Of a DNA stretch of 64,000 nucleotides, positions 1 through 9,780 are shown in pieces. The stretch's first letter is position 1. Every line of letters begins with the position of its first letter. The position numbers and the translations under genes are program-made. A model generated the notes under the pieces. The model was not told where the DNA came from, did not search any database, and was given only the letters and a program-made list of their open reading frames with translations. The stretch is from Fidelibacterota bacterium (GTDB lineage Bacteria; Fidelibacterota; Marinisomatia; SCGC-AAA003-L08; D37C17): assembly GCA_014381415.1 (NCBI GenBank), contig JACNLQ010000058.1:1-64000 (forward strand), written 5' to 3'.

Positions 1-65
1 TATAAATTGAAACGGAAGTGCTACATAATCCCTTACTGGGCATAGCAAAACCGTTGTGTACCTCA

Positions 66-94
66 GCGAACTCCTTCAGATGTTCGCATTTTTA
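66..94. repeat. Hairpin repeat copy 1 (GCGAAC-N10-GTTCGC followed by ATTTTT)
   Basis: tcaGCGAACtccttcagatGTTCGCattttt; near-identical second copy at 278-308. Confidence 0.7.
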
Positions 95-277
95 ATGGAA
101 ACCTGCAATAACCCCAATAGCGATGGAATAAATCCCAGCGCTGAATCAATTTATTATATCAGGATAAATCCCTTATTCTTTAATGGAGATCAATTCATAT
201 TCATCAATCACAGTTTTATCTAAATGATGTTTTTCCTGATTTTTTATATATTTAATGACAATCTTAACTACTTCGTC

Positions 278-308
278 TCAGCGAACTTCTTTAGGTGTTC
301 GCATTTTC
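278..308. repeat. Hairpin repeat copy 2 (GCGAAC-N10-GTTCGC followed by ATTTT)
   Basis: tcaGCGAACttctttaggtGTTCGCatttt; just downstream of the stop of the minus-strand ORF at 324. Confidence 0.7.
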
Positions 309-323
309 AATTCAATCTTAAAT

Positions 324-2552
324 CTAATTCACTCCCAACTGCTGTTTTACTACTTCAAAATCAGAGGTAGGTAGTTTACAGGAAAAATTTTGACAGACAT
401 ATACCCTGGGGCTGCCATCTTTATTAGGCTGATAAAATCCCACAAAGGGGATGGTATTTTTTAAGCTTTCTCCCCCGCTTTTACCATATACTATAACCCG
501 GTTAGGCATATAAATGGACTGAATATCCTCCAGCATTTTCTGAGTAGTAGATTTATTTTCATCCCCAAAAACCAATACCTCATGGGATGGACCAAAAGCA
601 AACTCAGCCGCCTGCATCATCATGGAATAGCCTGATGAACTCCTGTTTAAATAGCCAGAGAATGAGTTTAATATTTGAAATGTAATGTCTTCAAAATCAG
701 GTCGGGAGGTCATGCGGGCTAAACGGATAAAATTGAATGCGGAGACTGAATTTCCCGATGGTATAGCGCCATCATAGACCTCTTTACTCCTCACCAATAA
801 CTGTTCTCCTGATGAAGCAGTGAAGTAAAATCCATTATTATCAAAATCCCAGAATTGGTCAATCTGATACTCGGAAAGATCCATGGCAATTTCCAAATAT
901 TTCTCATTGTAGTTCATTTCATAGAGTTCAATAAGTGCCCAAATGGTGAAGGCATAATCATCTAATACGCCTGTAAGTCCGGAATTCCCATTGCGGTGGC
1001 GTTTCATCAGACTGCCATCTTTTTTCATCAAATTTTCCAGTATGAAATCCATAGCTTTTTGGGAAGCTTTGGCATATTTATCATTATTTAATACAGCTCC
1101 TGCCCGTGCCATTGCAGCAATCATGAGACCATTCCAATCGGTGAGAATTTTATCATCTTTTTGGGGATGTATCCGATCTTCTCTAACATTAAATAATTTA
1201 GTCCTAATTATTTCAATCCTCTCAGTAAGCCCTTTTTCAGTGATGTTAAACTCACTGGCAAGTTGGGAATTATTTTTGGTTAAATGAGGAATGTTAGTTT
1301 TATGGCGATAGCCTTCATTCCAATTGCCTCCCTTTCTTATATTGAAAACCTTCTGGTAAAATTCAGAATCTTCCGATCCCAGAATTTCATCCAATTCCTT
1401 TACATTCCATACATAGAATTTCCCTTCTTCACCTTCACTGTCTGCATCTTCAGCAGAGTAAAATCCCCCTTCTGGGGAGGTCATATCTCGGAGTACATAT
1501 TCCAATATCTCATCAACAACTGTAGAGTAATAAGAATCCTCTGTAGCCTGATAGGCGTCTAAATAGGCTTGTACCAATATGGCCTGATCATAGAGCATTT
1601 TTTCAAAGTGTGGTACCAACCAGCGTGCATCAGTGGAATAGCGATGAAAACCAAATCCTACTTGGTCGTACATACCCCCATTGCGCATAGATTTCAGGGA
1701 ATATTCTGCCATTGAAAGGGCTTGGGATGTTCCAGTTCGTTTAAAGTATTTTACAAGGAATGAATAATCATGTGCCTTAGGAAATTTTGGTGCTTGACCA
1801 AATCCGCCTTGGTGTTCGTCATAGCGATTTGAAAAAGCAGAAAAGGCTTTATCTGCCACATTAGGTGAAATTTCTCCAGCGCTGGTTCGATTGGTCTGAT
1901 TTCTCTGGAGCCGTTTGGTAAGATTAGCTGCATCTGTTATAAGTGAATCACGGTTATTTTGCCATACATCTTTTACTTTTGGTATAAGCTCCATCATGCC
2001 AATACGTCTTCCCCGTGATGTTTTGGGAAAGTAGGTTCCTGTAAAAAAGGGTTGTTTGTCCGGAGTCATAATTACTGTCATTGGCCATCCTCCACGATTG
2101 TTCATCATTTGGGTGACTTCCATATAGACATTATCGATATCCGGGCGTTCTTCCCTGTCCACCTTCACGCAAACAAAGGCATCGTTCATGAGCCCTGCTA
2201 CCTCATCATTTTCAAAGGACTCATGCTCCATCACATGGCACCAATGGCAAGTGGTATATCCAATAGATAGGAAAATGGGCTTATCCAACTCTTTTGCCCG
2301 CTGAAATGCTTCATCTCCCCAGGGATACCAGTCCACCGGGTTGGCTGCATGTTGCAGCAAATAGGGACTGCTTTCAAAAACAAGCCTATTCCAAAGTTCT
2401 CCCCCATCCTTAGAAATGTTAATTAATTCTTCCTGCACAGGAATTATAGGTCGTCCCTGGTTATCATATTGGTATTCAGCTTGAATTGTTGTGGTATTTT
2501 CAGAGCTCATTAAAAACCCTCCTGCCATAAGTAAATATTTAATTGAATTCAT
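324..2552 (-). CDS. Thioredoxin-domain protein, DUF255/YyaL (SPATA20-like) family
   Basis: 742 aa; N-terminal signature [22 protein letters not shown] followed by the (a/a)6-type C-terminal region. Confidence 0.92.
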   Translation of the reverse strand: MNSIKYLLMAGGFLMSSENTTTIQAEYQYDNQGRPIIPVQEELINISKDGGELWNRLVFESSPYLLQHAANPVDWYPWGDEAFQRAKELDKPIFLSIGYTTCHWCHVMEHESFENDEVAGLMNDAFVCVKVDREERPDIDNVYMEVTQMMNNRGGWPMTVIMTPDKQPFFTGTYFPKTSRGRRIGMMELIPKVKDVWQNNRDSLITDAANLTKRLQRNQTNRTSAGEISPNVADKAFSAFSNRYDEHQGGFGQAPKFPKAHDYSFLVKYFKRTGTSQALSMAEYSLKSMRNGGMYDQVGFGFHRYSTDARWLVPHFEKMLYDQAILVQAYLDAYQATEDSYYSTVVDEILEYVLRDMTSPEGGFYSAEDADSEGEEGKFYVWNVKELDEILGSEDSEFYQKVFNIRKGGNWNEGYRHKTNIPHLTKNNSQLASEFNITEKGLTERIEIIRTKLFNVREDRIHPQKDDKILTDWNGLMIAAMARAGAVLNNDKYAKASQKAMDFILENLMKKDGSLMKRHRNGNSGLTGVLDDYAFTIWALIELYEMNYNEKYLEIAMDLSEYQIDQFWDFDNNGFYFTASSGEQLLVRSKEVYDGAIPSGNSVSAFNFIRLARMTSRPDFEDITFQILNSFSGYLNRSSSGYSMMMQAAEFAFGPSHEVLVFGDENKSTTQKMLEDIQSIYMPNRVIVYGKSGGESLKNTIPFVGFYQPNKDGSPRVYVCQNFSCKLPTSDFEVVKQQLGVN

Positions 2553-2720
2553 GGGATTAAATTAGTGATGTTATCTTATGAAAAAAACGAAATATACAAA
2601 AGAATTTTGTCGAAGTGAAAAAGACCATATTTAAATTTCAACAATAAAAAGATTGTCTTCGATAAATAAAAAGGATTTCCCTAGAATTTAAACCCTTGAT
2701 ATAATCTAACATTAATGAAT

Positions 2721-4001
2721 TTAATAGATTAAGATGGGGATAGTAGGTTTGTTTGGCTGGACAGTAAAAATAGTTTTTAAGAGGAATTTCGCTTTTTCAA
2801 TTTTATTGGGATTAGAACAGAAATATTCCAGTATCACCTCACCAGTATTCACACTATCACCCACCTTCTTGTGAAAAATGATTCCTACCGTTGGATCTAA
2901 AATATCATCCTTATAAACTCTTCCACCACCCAACTGCACTATAACCTTTCCCAATTCAAGAGTATTAAACCCAGAAATATAGCCACTTTTTTCAGCAAAT
3001 ATCTTTTGTTTATATTTGGGAACATGAATACTGGGATCTGCTATACTTTCGAATGCTCCCCCATGAGCTACTACCATCTCTTCAAATTTTTCAAAAGCGG
3101 TACCATTTTCAATATTGGATGTTAAAACTCTCGAAGGATTTTCAATTCCTGCGATTTTTAATGCTTCTTCGCCAAGATGATAAACCACTTCCATTAAATC
3201 AGTTGGACCATTTCCCTTTAAACATTCAACAGCCTCAACAATTTCACAATGAAGTCCGGCTGATTTTCCCAAAGGTTGATTCATATCTGTAAAAACAGTA
3301 GATACTTTTAAGCCATATTGTTCTCCCACCGTTTTAAGGAGTTCACCCAATTCTCTTGCTGCGGATAAAGTTTTCATAAATGCGCCGTTGCCCACTTTTA
3401 TATCCAATACCAAACCTTGAATTCCTTCTGCAATTTTCTTACTCATGATACTTCCACAAATCAGAGGGTTGGATGCTACCGTATTGGTTACATCCCGCAG
3501 TGCATAAATTTTACCATCTGCAGGGCAGATTTCAGCAGTCTGCTCTATCATAGAAACACCCACTTTTTCCACCACTCGCTGAAAATTTGATAAAGATAGG
3601 GCTGTTTTATATCCAACTATGGATTCCAATTTATCAATGGTTCCACCTGTATGAGCAAGACCCCTGCCTGCCAGCATGGGAACGTAACATCCACAGCTAG
3701 CCAATAACGGACCCAGTATCAGAGATACCTTATCTCCAACTCCACCGGTGCTATGTTTGTCAATTACGAACCCATCCAAGTGTGAAAAATCAAGCGTTAC
3801 CCCGGAATTTAACATGACCTTAGTATATTCTAAAGTTTCTGCATGATTCATTCCCATTTCAAAAACAGCTTGTAACCAGTGGGTCATACTATCATCAGAA
3901 ATATCACCGGAAGTAAAACCATTCACTACCTCTTGAATTTGTGATTTTGAAAAACTATTTCCACTATTCTTTGTCTGAATGATTGAATCTATAGATGCCA
4001 T
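2721..4001 (-). CDS. deoA: Thymidine / pyrimidine-nucleoside phosphorylase
   Basis: DKHSTGGVGDKVSLILGPLLASCG and ALRDVTNTVASNPLICGSIMSKK motifs. Confidence 0.92.
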   Translation of the reverse strand: MASIDSIIQTKNSGNSFSKSQIQEVVNGFTSGDISDDSMTHWLQAVFEMGMNHAETLEYTKVMLNSGVTLDFSHLDGFVIDKHSTGGVGDKVSLILGPLLASCGCYVPMLAGRGLAHTGGTIDKLESIVGYKTALSLSNFQRVVEKVGVSMIEQTAEICPADGKIYALRDVTNTVASNPLICGSIMSKKIAEGIQGLVLDIKVGNGAFMKTLSAARELGELLKTVGEQYGLKVSTVFTDMNQPLGKSAGLHCEIVEAVECLKGNGPTDLMEVVYHLGEEALKIAGIENPSRVLTSNIENGTAFEKFEEMVVAHGGAFESIADPSIHVPKYKQKIFAEKSGYISGFNTLELGKVIVQLGGGRVYKDDILDPTVGIIFHKKVGDSVNTGEVILEYFCSNPNKIEKAKFLLKTIFTVQPNKPTIPILIY

Positions 4002-4014
4002 GGTAAAAAATTAT

Positions 4015-4524
4015 TTAATCATTTAAATATTGTTGAGCCAAATTAATATATTCTTGAGGCCGTTCTAAAATCATTTCCCTCTCAGCGGGTTTCACCTGCC
4101 TTACTATTTTTCCCGGTGAGCCTACTACCAACGAATTTTCAGGGATAATCATATTGGGCGGAATCAATGCACCAGCGCCAATAAGAGATCCTGCTCCAAC
4201 TATGGCATCATCCATTAAAATGGCTCCCATTCCTATTAAACAATCATCTTCAATTGTGCATCCATGGATAATGGCACCATGCCCCACTGTTACGCCACTG
4301 CCTATATTGGTAGGTGATACACCAGTGGTAACATGTACCACCGAATTATCCTGAATATTAGTACGATTTCCTATCTTTATATAATGCATATCTCCTCGAA
4401 GTACAGCTCCAAACCAAATATTCACTTCATCACCTAAAGTCACGTCTCCAATAACCATTGCATTTTCCGAAACATATACATTATTACCCAACTGAGGTTG
4501 TTTATTTTGAAATTTTATAATCAT
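4015..4524 (-). CDS. Gamma carbonic anhydrase family (left-handed beta-helix) protein
   Basis: 169 aa; hexapeptide repeats NIWFGAVLRGDMHYIKIGNRTNIQDNSVVHVT, VGHGAIIHGCTIEDDCLIGMGA. Confidence 0.92.
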   Translation of the reverse strand: MIIKFQNKQPQLGNNVYVSENAMVIGDVTLGDEVNIWFGAVLRGDMHYIKIGNRTNIQDNSVVHVTTGVSPTNIGSGVTVGHGAIIHGCTIEDDCLIGMGAILMDDAIVGAGSLIGAGALIPPNMIIPENSLVVGSPGKIVRQVKPAEREMILERPQEYINLAQQYLND

Positions 4525-5922
4525 TTATTTTCCATTTTTATTTTTTAGTAAATTTAATAAATCAAAGTTTATATTTCGCTGTTCAATAGATTGCCAATAA
4601 CAAATAAATAACCCGAAAATCCCTAAAACCAGGTTTGGAAGCCACATTGATAATACCGGTGACAGTAATCCTCTATCTGCAAATTCTTCTCCACCAATGA
4701 GAAATGCCCAGTATATTATAAAAAATCCCAAGCTGAAAGCCATGCTTACTGCAAATCCACCCTTTCGTGCCATCATTCCAAGAGGAGCCCCTATGAGAAT
4801 AAATATGATACTGGCAAAAGGGATAGAAAATTTTTTATGGAGTTCAACCAAATATTTATTGATGGAATTTTTATAAGAATTTATCAATGAAAAATCACTT
4901 TCAATACCCCTGGAAAGATTCTTTAACCTGCGTTTAACTCGGGTAATGGTTCCCCCCTTTACATTCTTTACCGAATCTGCAATTACCACCTCATATTGAG
5001 ATAAAACTTGCTGCGCAAAATTTGGATTTATATTAGTCAAGCTATCAATGCCTGAGTCAATATCTAACTTTTCAGCTTCATTAATAAGCCGATTTCGAAT
5101 TCTCAATTTTGTATTGGTAATTTTAACTTCATAGGATTGAATTTTAGCTTTTATCATGGCATAGGTCATTTCCCGATCACCTCTGATTTTACTGTCTCTT
5201 CTACTCATGACCATATTATCTACAGGTATCATTACTTGATATTTATCGTAATATATCTGCCTGTATTCATTTTTTTCATTCCCAATATATTCATGTATTA
5301 CACCATCAACTAAATGCAATACAACACCGTCATCAACTGCTGAAATGGTACCGGAGGATGCAATAATAGTCTGTTGTTTTCGTCCTTCCTTGCTGCTGAA
5401 AATTGTAATGTCGCTAAAAACTTCACCATCACGACTGCCCAACAGAAAATTATATTGAGGGATGGCGTCAATAAAATATCCCACATCAAAGTCTAGATCC
5501 GGGCGTTTTCGGCTAATATCTGATGAGAGCATTCTTGCTTTGTGATTCATCTCGGGCAGAATTTGATTATTGAAATACATCATAAGTCCTGCAATCACAC
5601 AACTGAACAAGATAGCCGGCATCATTAGTTTAAAATAACTTACTGAAACTGAACGCATAGCTGATATTTCATTATCTGCTGAAAGTCTGCCGAACGCCAT
5701 AAGGGTAGCCACCAAAATAGCCATGGGAACCGCCAGGGCTAGTATCCAGGATAAATTGAGAAAGACATATTCCATTATAAGGGAAAACTCCAATCCTTTC
5801 CCTAAAAATCTATCCATACTTTTAAGCAGAAAATTTGCTAATAAAATAAAGAGTAGTACCAATAACGCCATAATAAATGGAGTTAAATGTTCTTTAATAA
5901 TATATTTATTGAGGGTATTCAT
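4525..5922 (-). CDS. LptF/LptG family permease (YjgP/YjgQ)
   Basis: 465 aa; N- and C-terminal TM segments, LNKYIIKEHLTPFIMALLVLLFIL and IGAPLGMMARKGGFAVSMAFS. Confidence 0.88.
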   Translation of the reverse strand: MNTLNKYIIKEHLTPFIMALLVLLFILLANFLLKSMDRFLGKGLEFSLIMEYVFLNLSWILALAVPMAILVATLMAFGRLSADNEISAMRSVSVSYFKLMMPAILFSCVIAGLMMYFNNQILPEMNHKARMLSSDISRKRPDLDFDVGYFIDAIPQYNFLLGSRDGEVFSDITIFSSKEGRKQQTIIASSGTISAVDDGVVLHLVDGVIHEYIGNEKNEYRQIYYDKYQVMIPVDNMVMSRRDSKIRGDREMTYAMIKAKIQSYEVKITNTKLRIRNRLINEAEKLDIDSGIDSLTNINPNFAQQVLSQYEVVIADSVKNVKGGTITRVKRRLKNLSRGIESDFSLINSYKNSINKYLVELHKKFSIPFASIIFILIGAPLGMMARKGGFAVSMAFSLGFFIIYWAFLIGGEEFADRGLLSPVLSMWLPNLVLGIFGLFICYWQSIEQRNINFDLLNLLKNKNGK

Positions 5923-5988
5923 TAATTGAATTTAGGACCGGAGTGCCTAAATGTAAATTATATTTAGGGCTAGAGGAAATAATGAGAT

Positions 5989-6705
5989 TTAATCCATTAA
6001 TTTTTCTAGAGCTGAATGCTTTAAATCTGGTGTAATATTTTTTGCTTTTTCGTAATATTTTTTTGCTTCATCTATTTGATCAATATCTAATTTAAGAATT
6101 GCTAATTCAATTATACATTCAACAAACTTTCCGTTAATATCCAATGCTGAAAGAAAGTGCTGTTCCGCATCCTCATAATCTTTCATTTTAACCATAATCA
6201 TACCCAATTGATAGTGAGTAATGGAATCACCATAATTGAGATCCAATGATTTTTCTAAATGGAGGCGGGCATTATCAATTTGATTTTCCTGGGATAAGAG
6301 AATTCCATAATCCCGTTGTACTTCAGAAGATGTTGGATTCATTTTTATGCTAAGGCTTAATGATTCCAATGCTTCTGTTATTTTTTTTTGATTAAGAAAA
6401 TATTTGGATTGTTGAAAATAGACATTGGCACAATGATTCTTTTTTTCCTGAACCTTCATGAACTGATCTTTTGCATTTTGGAATTGAAATTTTTTTAACA
6501 ATTCCTCACCTCTTTCATCTAATTCCAGTGCTACTTCACTATCTGACTGAATAGCCGCATTAAAATGATTTTCTACATTTTGAAAGTCTTCTTCATCTTG
6601 GTACAGAAGTGCGAGTTGAAGATGTGCCTCAGAATATTTAGGATTTGCTTCTAATGCTTTTATGAAAAGACTTTTCAGATCAGTTTGCAAGTTTTCTGTA
6701 ATCAA
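5989..6705 (-). CDS. TPR-repeat protein
   Basis: 238 aa with repeated TPR motifs (ALxxNPKYSEAHLQLALLYQDEEDF etc.); overlaps the upstream TPR gene by 4 bp. Confidence 0.85.
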   Translation of the reverse strand: MITENLQTDLKSLFIKALEANPKYSEAHLQLALLYQDEEDFQNVENHFNAAIQSDSEVALELDERGEELLKKFQFQNAKDQFMKVQEKKNHCANVYFQQSKYFLNQKKITEALESLSLSIKMNPTSSEVQRDYGILLSQENQIDNARLHLEKSLDLNYGDSITHYQLGMIMVKMKDYEDAEQHFLSALDINGKFVECIIELAILKLDIDQIDEAKKYYEKAKNITPDLKHSALEKLMD

Positions 6706-7502
6706 CCAACATTGGCTTCTTCTTTATTTGAGTTTTTTTCGTCCGCTGTAATAGTACCTGTTTCTTTTAAAAGCATTGCCAAATGAAAATGGGCTTTTGA
6801 GTAGTCATTTACAATTTCAATTGCCTTTTCAAAATGTTTTTTGGCGTCATCATATTTTTTCTGGATTTTGTACATGAGGGCCAGGTTATAATGTGCTTTT
6901 GAATACTTTTTATCCAAACCAATGGTTTGCTTATAATGATAAATTGCATCTTCATATTCTGGTTTTCGCACTAGGGTTCCATCTTTATCATTTTTCAATC
7001 CACCAGCTAACAATTTACCCAAATAATAATGTGCATCAGCAAAACTTTCATCGATATCAATCGCAGTTAAATAATTCTTTTTTGCTTTTTCATAATCTTC
7101 AGGGTCAATGAGTAATTTTGCCAAATGATAATAGGCTAAAGTATGATTTTGGTCTATATCTGTTGCTTTCTCAAGATTATTTTTTGCTTCTTCAAAATCT
7201 TCCAATTCAGCTAATAGTAAACCAAAATAATAATGAGCATCGGCAAAATTCTGATCTAAATCAATGGCCTTAAGAAAGTGCTCCTGTGAAGTTTTATGGT
7301 CTTTCATTGCATGAAGAAGTAAAGCATAATTGAAATGAGCTACGGGAAATTCCGGACGAATTTCAATAGTCTTTAAGAAATGCTCCTGTGATTTCTCAAA
7401 CTTCTTTTTATCTTTTAAAATGAGTGCTAATTCATAATGTGCATCAGCAAATTCTGGATGAATCTGAATTGCTTTTTCTAAATGCTCCTGTGCGTTTGAC
7501 AT
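6702..7502 (-). CDS. TPR-repeat protein
   Basis: 266 aa, about seven TPR units (AIxIxPxFADAHYxLxLLLxxxxxFExA). Confidence 0.88.
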   Translation of the reverse strand: MSNAQEHLEKAIQIHPEFADAHYELALILKDKKKFEKSQEHFLKTIEIRPEFPVAHFNYALLLHAMKDHKTSQEHFLKAIDLDQNFADAHYYFGLLLAELEDFEEAKNNLEKATDIDQNHTLAYYHLAKLLIDPEDYEKAKKNYLTAIDIDESFADAHYYLGKLLAGGLKNDKDGTLVRKPEYEDAIYHYKQTIGLDKKYSKAHYNLALMYKIQKKYDDAKKHFEKAIEIVNDYSKAHFHLAMLLKETGTITADEKNSNKEEANVG

Positions 7503-7524
7503 AATATTTCCTTTTTATTTAAAA

Positions 7525-9780
7525 TTATTTAGACGTGGCTACCCAAACACCATCCCAGTCTTTTGGATCTCTTTTTTTCAAAATGCCACACCGTTCAACA
7601 TACATATTTGAACATTTATCATCAGGATTCCCCTTTTGTGCTTTCTTAAATTGAGTTATAGCTTTATCCCAATTACCTTCATTATAATATTCAATACCAT
7701 TATTGAACATTTCAAGCACTTCAATCATATTTGGAAAAGTTTCCTTTGTATGATAATCAAGCACTTCATATACACCCACCGGAACCGTTTTTCCTTTTAC
7801 AACAACCCTATCAATTTGCCGTGTACGATAGGTTGCCTTCAGTGCATGAAAAGTATACTCACTCATGAGAATATGTGCCCCATATTTTTTACATGAACTT
7901 TCAACTCTCGCCGCTAAGTTTACACCATCACCGATTACAGTATAATCCATTCGTTTGGGAGAACCAATATTTCCAGAGACTATCTGATCTGTATTCAATC
8001 CCATTCCATGATCAACAGGTGGCAACCCTTGAGATTTTCTCAAGACATTAAATTCATTTAATCCAATCATCATTTGAATAGCTGCCCTCAGGCCTCGATC
8101 AGGATCATCATCATGCGCTACCGGCGTTCCAAAAATTGCCATAATTGCATCCCCAATAAATTTATCTAACATACCGCCTTCTTCTTGAATACAATCCACC
8201 ATTATGGTAAAGTAATCATTGAGAAAACCCACAGTTCCCTGGGCACCTAAACTTTCTGTTAATGTAGTAAAACTTCTTATATCTGAAAATAATACCGTAC
8301 CAATACTTTCCTTGCCGCCCATAACATCATCACCATCTCCACCTGCTAATAATTGGTCTGCTAAATCAGCATCCATATAACGAGACATGGTGGACTTCAT
8401 CCGTTTTTCACTGCTAATGTCTTCTATCATTAATAGGGTCCCCAGAGATTCATTCTCACCTCCTGTGAGAGGCATGATGGTGATATTACAGGAAATTTTT
8501 TCTCCACCAAATTCAAGTTCCGCATCTGCAAGAAATTCAATATCTTCAATTTTGTCTAATTTTTCAACAATCCATTTATTTTTACCTTTAAATATTTTTT
8601 TGAATTCTTGCTTCAAAATGGCATCTTCAGATTCCATGTTTAATATTTTAATCCCAGCTGGATTACATTTTTCCACTACACCCTCACCGTCTACAGTAAT
8701 GACACCATTTGACATACTATTGAGCATACTTTCATTATAGTTCATGAGGCTCTGTATATTATCAAAAAGTGAGGCATTCTCAATACCAATTGATATTTGA
8801 GATGTGAATGCTGTCAGACGAGAAACATCTTCATCACTAAACCCGCCCCCTTGCTTATTGAGTACTTGGCTCACACCAATAATTTTCCCATCTTTATTGG
8901 TAACTGGTGCACAGAGCATTGAACGGGTAAAAAATCCTGTTGATTTATCTACAGCAGGATTAAACCTAAGGTCAGCGTAGGCATGTGGAATATTAACTGT
9001 TTCACCAGAAGTAAAAACATGACCTGCAATTCCCATGTGATTGGGGAATCTTAATTCCTGCGACAAACCCTCACCCACCATTGTGAAGAGTTCATTCGTT
9101 TTTTCATCATTAATAAATAAAGAAGACCTTTCAGCATCTAACATTGTTGTTATGGTGGCGATAATTTTTGAAAGTAAGGAGGTTAATTCCAATTCTGAAG
9201 AAATTTCACTTACCAAATCCATAAACTCAAGTTCCTTTTTTCGAGCTTGTTCCATAGCCTCCAACGCTACATGGGATTGAATAGCTATAGCTGCTTGTGC
9301 AGTCATTGCCTCTAAAAGTTCTAAATCCTCCTCGGAAAACTGTCCGTCTAATTTATTCAATAGTTGGGAGACACCAATTCTTTTTCCAGAAACTGTTCGA
9401 AGGGGGGTGCATAAAATACTTTTCGTCCTAAATCCAGTTCTAATATCAACATTTTTATTAAATCGATTATCTTTATACGCATCATGAACAATGGCACCTT
9501 CCTCATTGGTGTATGCCCATCCTGCCACACCTTTGGTATTCATAAATCTTATTTCACGCATAAAGTTTCCCTGGGCAACACGTGAGTAAAGTTCTTCCGA
9601 TTTGGGGTCATTTAGAAAAATCGTCCCACGTTCACATTTAATGATAGATGTGGTAATTCCAACCAAGGCTTCCAAGGCTTCATCTAAAGAATTGGTTATT
9701 GCTAAATCATTATTAACCTGTAATAATAATTCTGAGAATTTTTCTTTTTTACTTATTGGTGTTTTAGTTTTCGTTGCCAT
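7525..9780 (-). CDS. GAF-GAF-PAS class III adenylate cyclase
   Basis: 751 aa; two GAF domains (IGVSQLLNK, IGVSQVLNK), a PAS-like segment, cyclase catalytic core VLFSDIRSFTTLTE...DKFIGDAIMAIFGTP...RMDYTVIGDGVNLAAR, C-terminal TPR-like tail. Confidence 0.93.
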   Translation of the reverse strand: MATKTKTPISKKEKFSELLLQVNNDLAITNSLDEALEALVGITTSIIKCERGTIFLNDPKSEELYSRVAQGNFMREIRFMNTKGVAGWAYTNEEGAIVHDAYKDNRFNKNVDIRTGFRTKSILCTPLRTVSGKRIGVSQLLNKLDGQFSEEDLELLEAMTAQAAIAIQSHVALEAMEQARKKELEFMDLVSEISSELELTSLLSKIIATITTMLDAERSSLFINDEKTNELFTMVGEGLSQELRFPNHMGIAGHVFTSGETVNIPHAYADLRFNPAVDKSTGFFTRSMLCAPVTNKDGKIIGVSQVLNKQGGGFSDEDVSRLTAFTSQISIGIENASLFDNIQSLMNYNESMLNSMSNGVITVDGEGVVEKCNPAGIKILNMESEDAILKQEFKKIFKGKNKWIVEKLDKIEDIEFLADAELEFGGEKISCNITIMPLTGGENESLGTLLMIEDISSEKRMKSTMSRYMDADLADQLLAGGDGDDVMGGKESIGTVLFSDIRSFTTLTESLGAQGTVGFLNDYFTIMVDCIQEEGGMLDKFIGDAIMAIFGTPVAHDDDPDRGLRAAIQMMIGLNEFNVLRKSQGLPPVDHGMGLNTDQIVSGNIGSPKRMDYTVIGDGVNLAARVESSCKKYGAHILMSEYTFHALKATYRTRQIDRVVVKGKTVPVGVYEVLDYHTKETFPNMIEVLEMFNNGIEYYNEGNWDKAITQFKKAQKGNPDDKCSNMYVERCGILKKRDPKDWDGVWVATSK

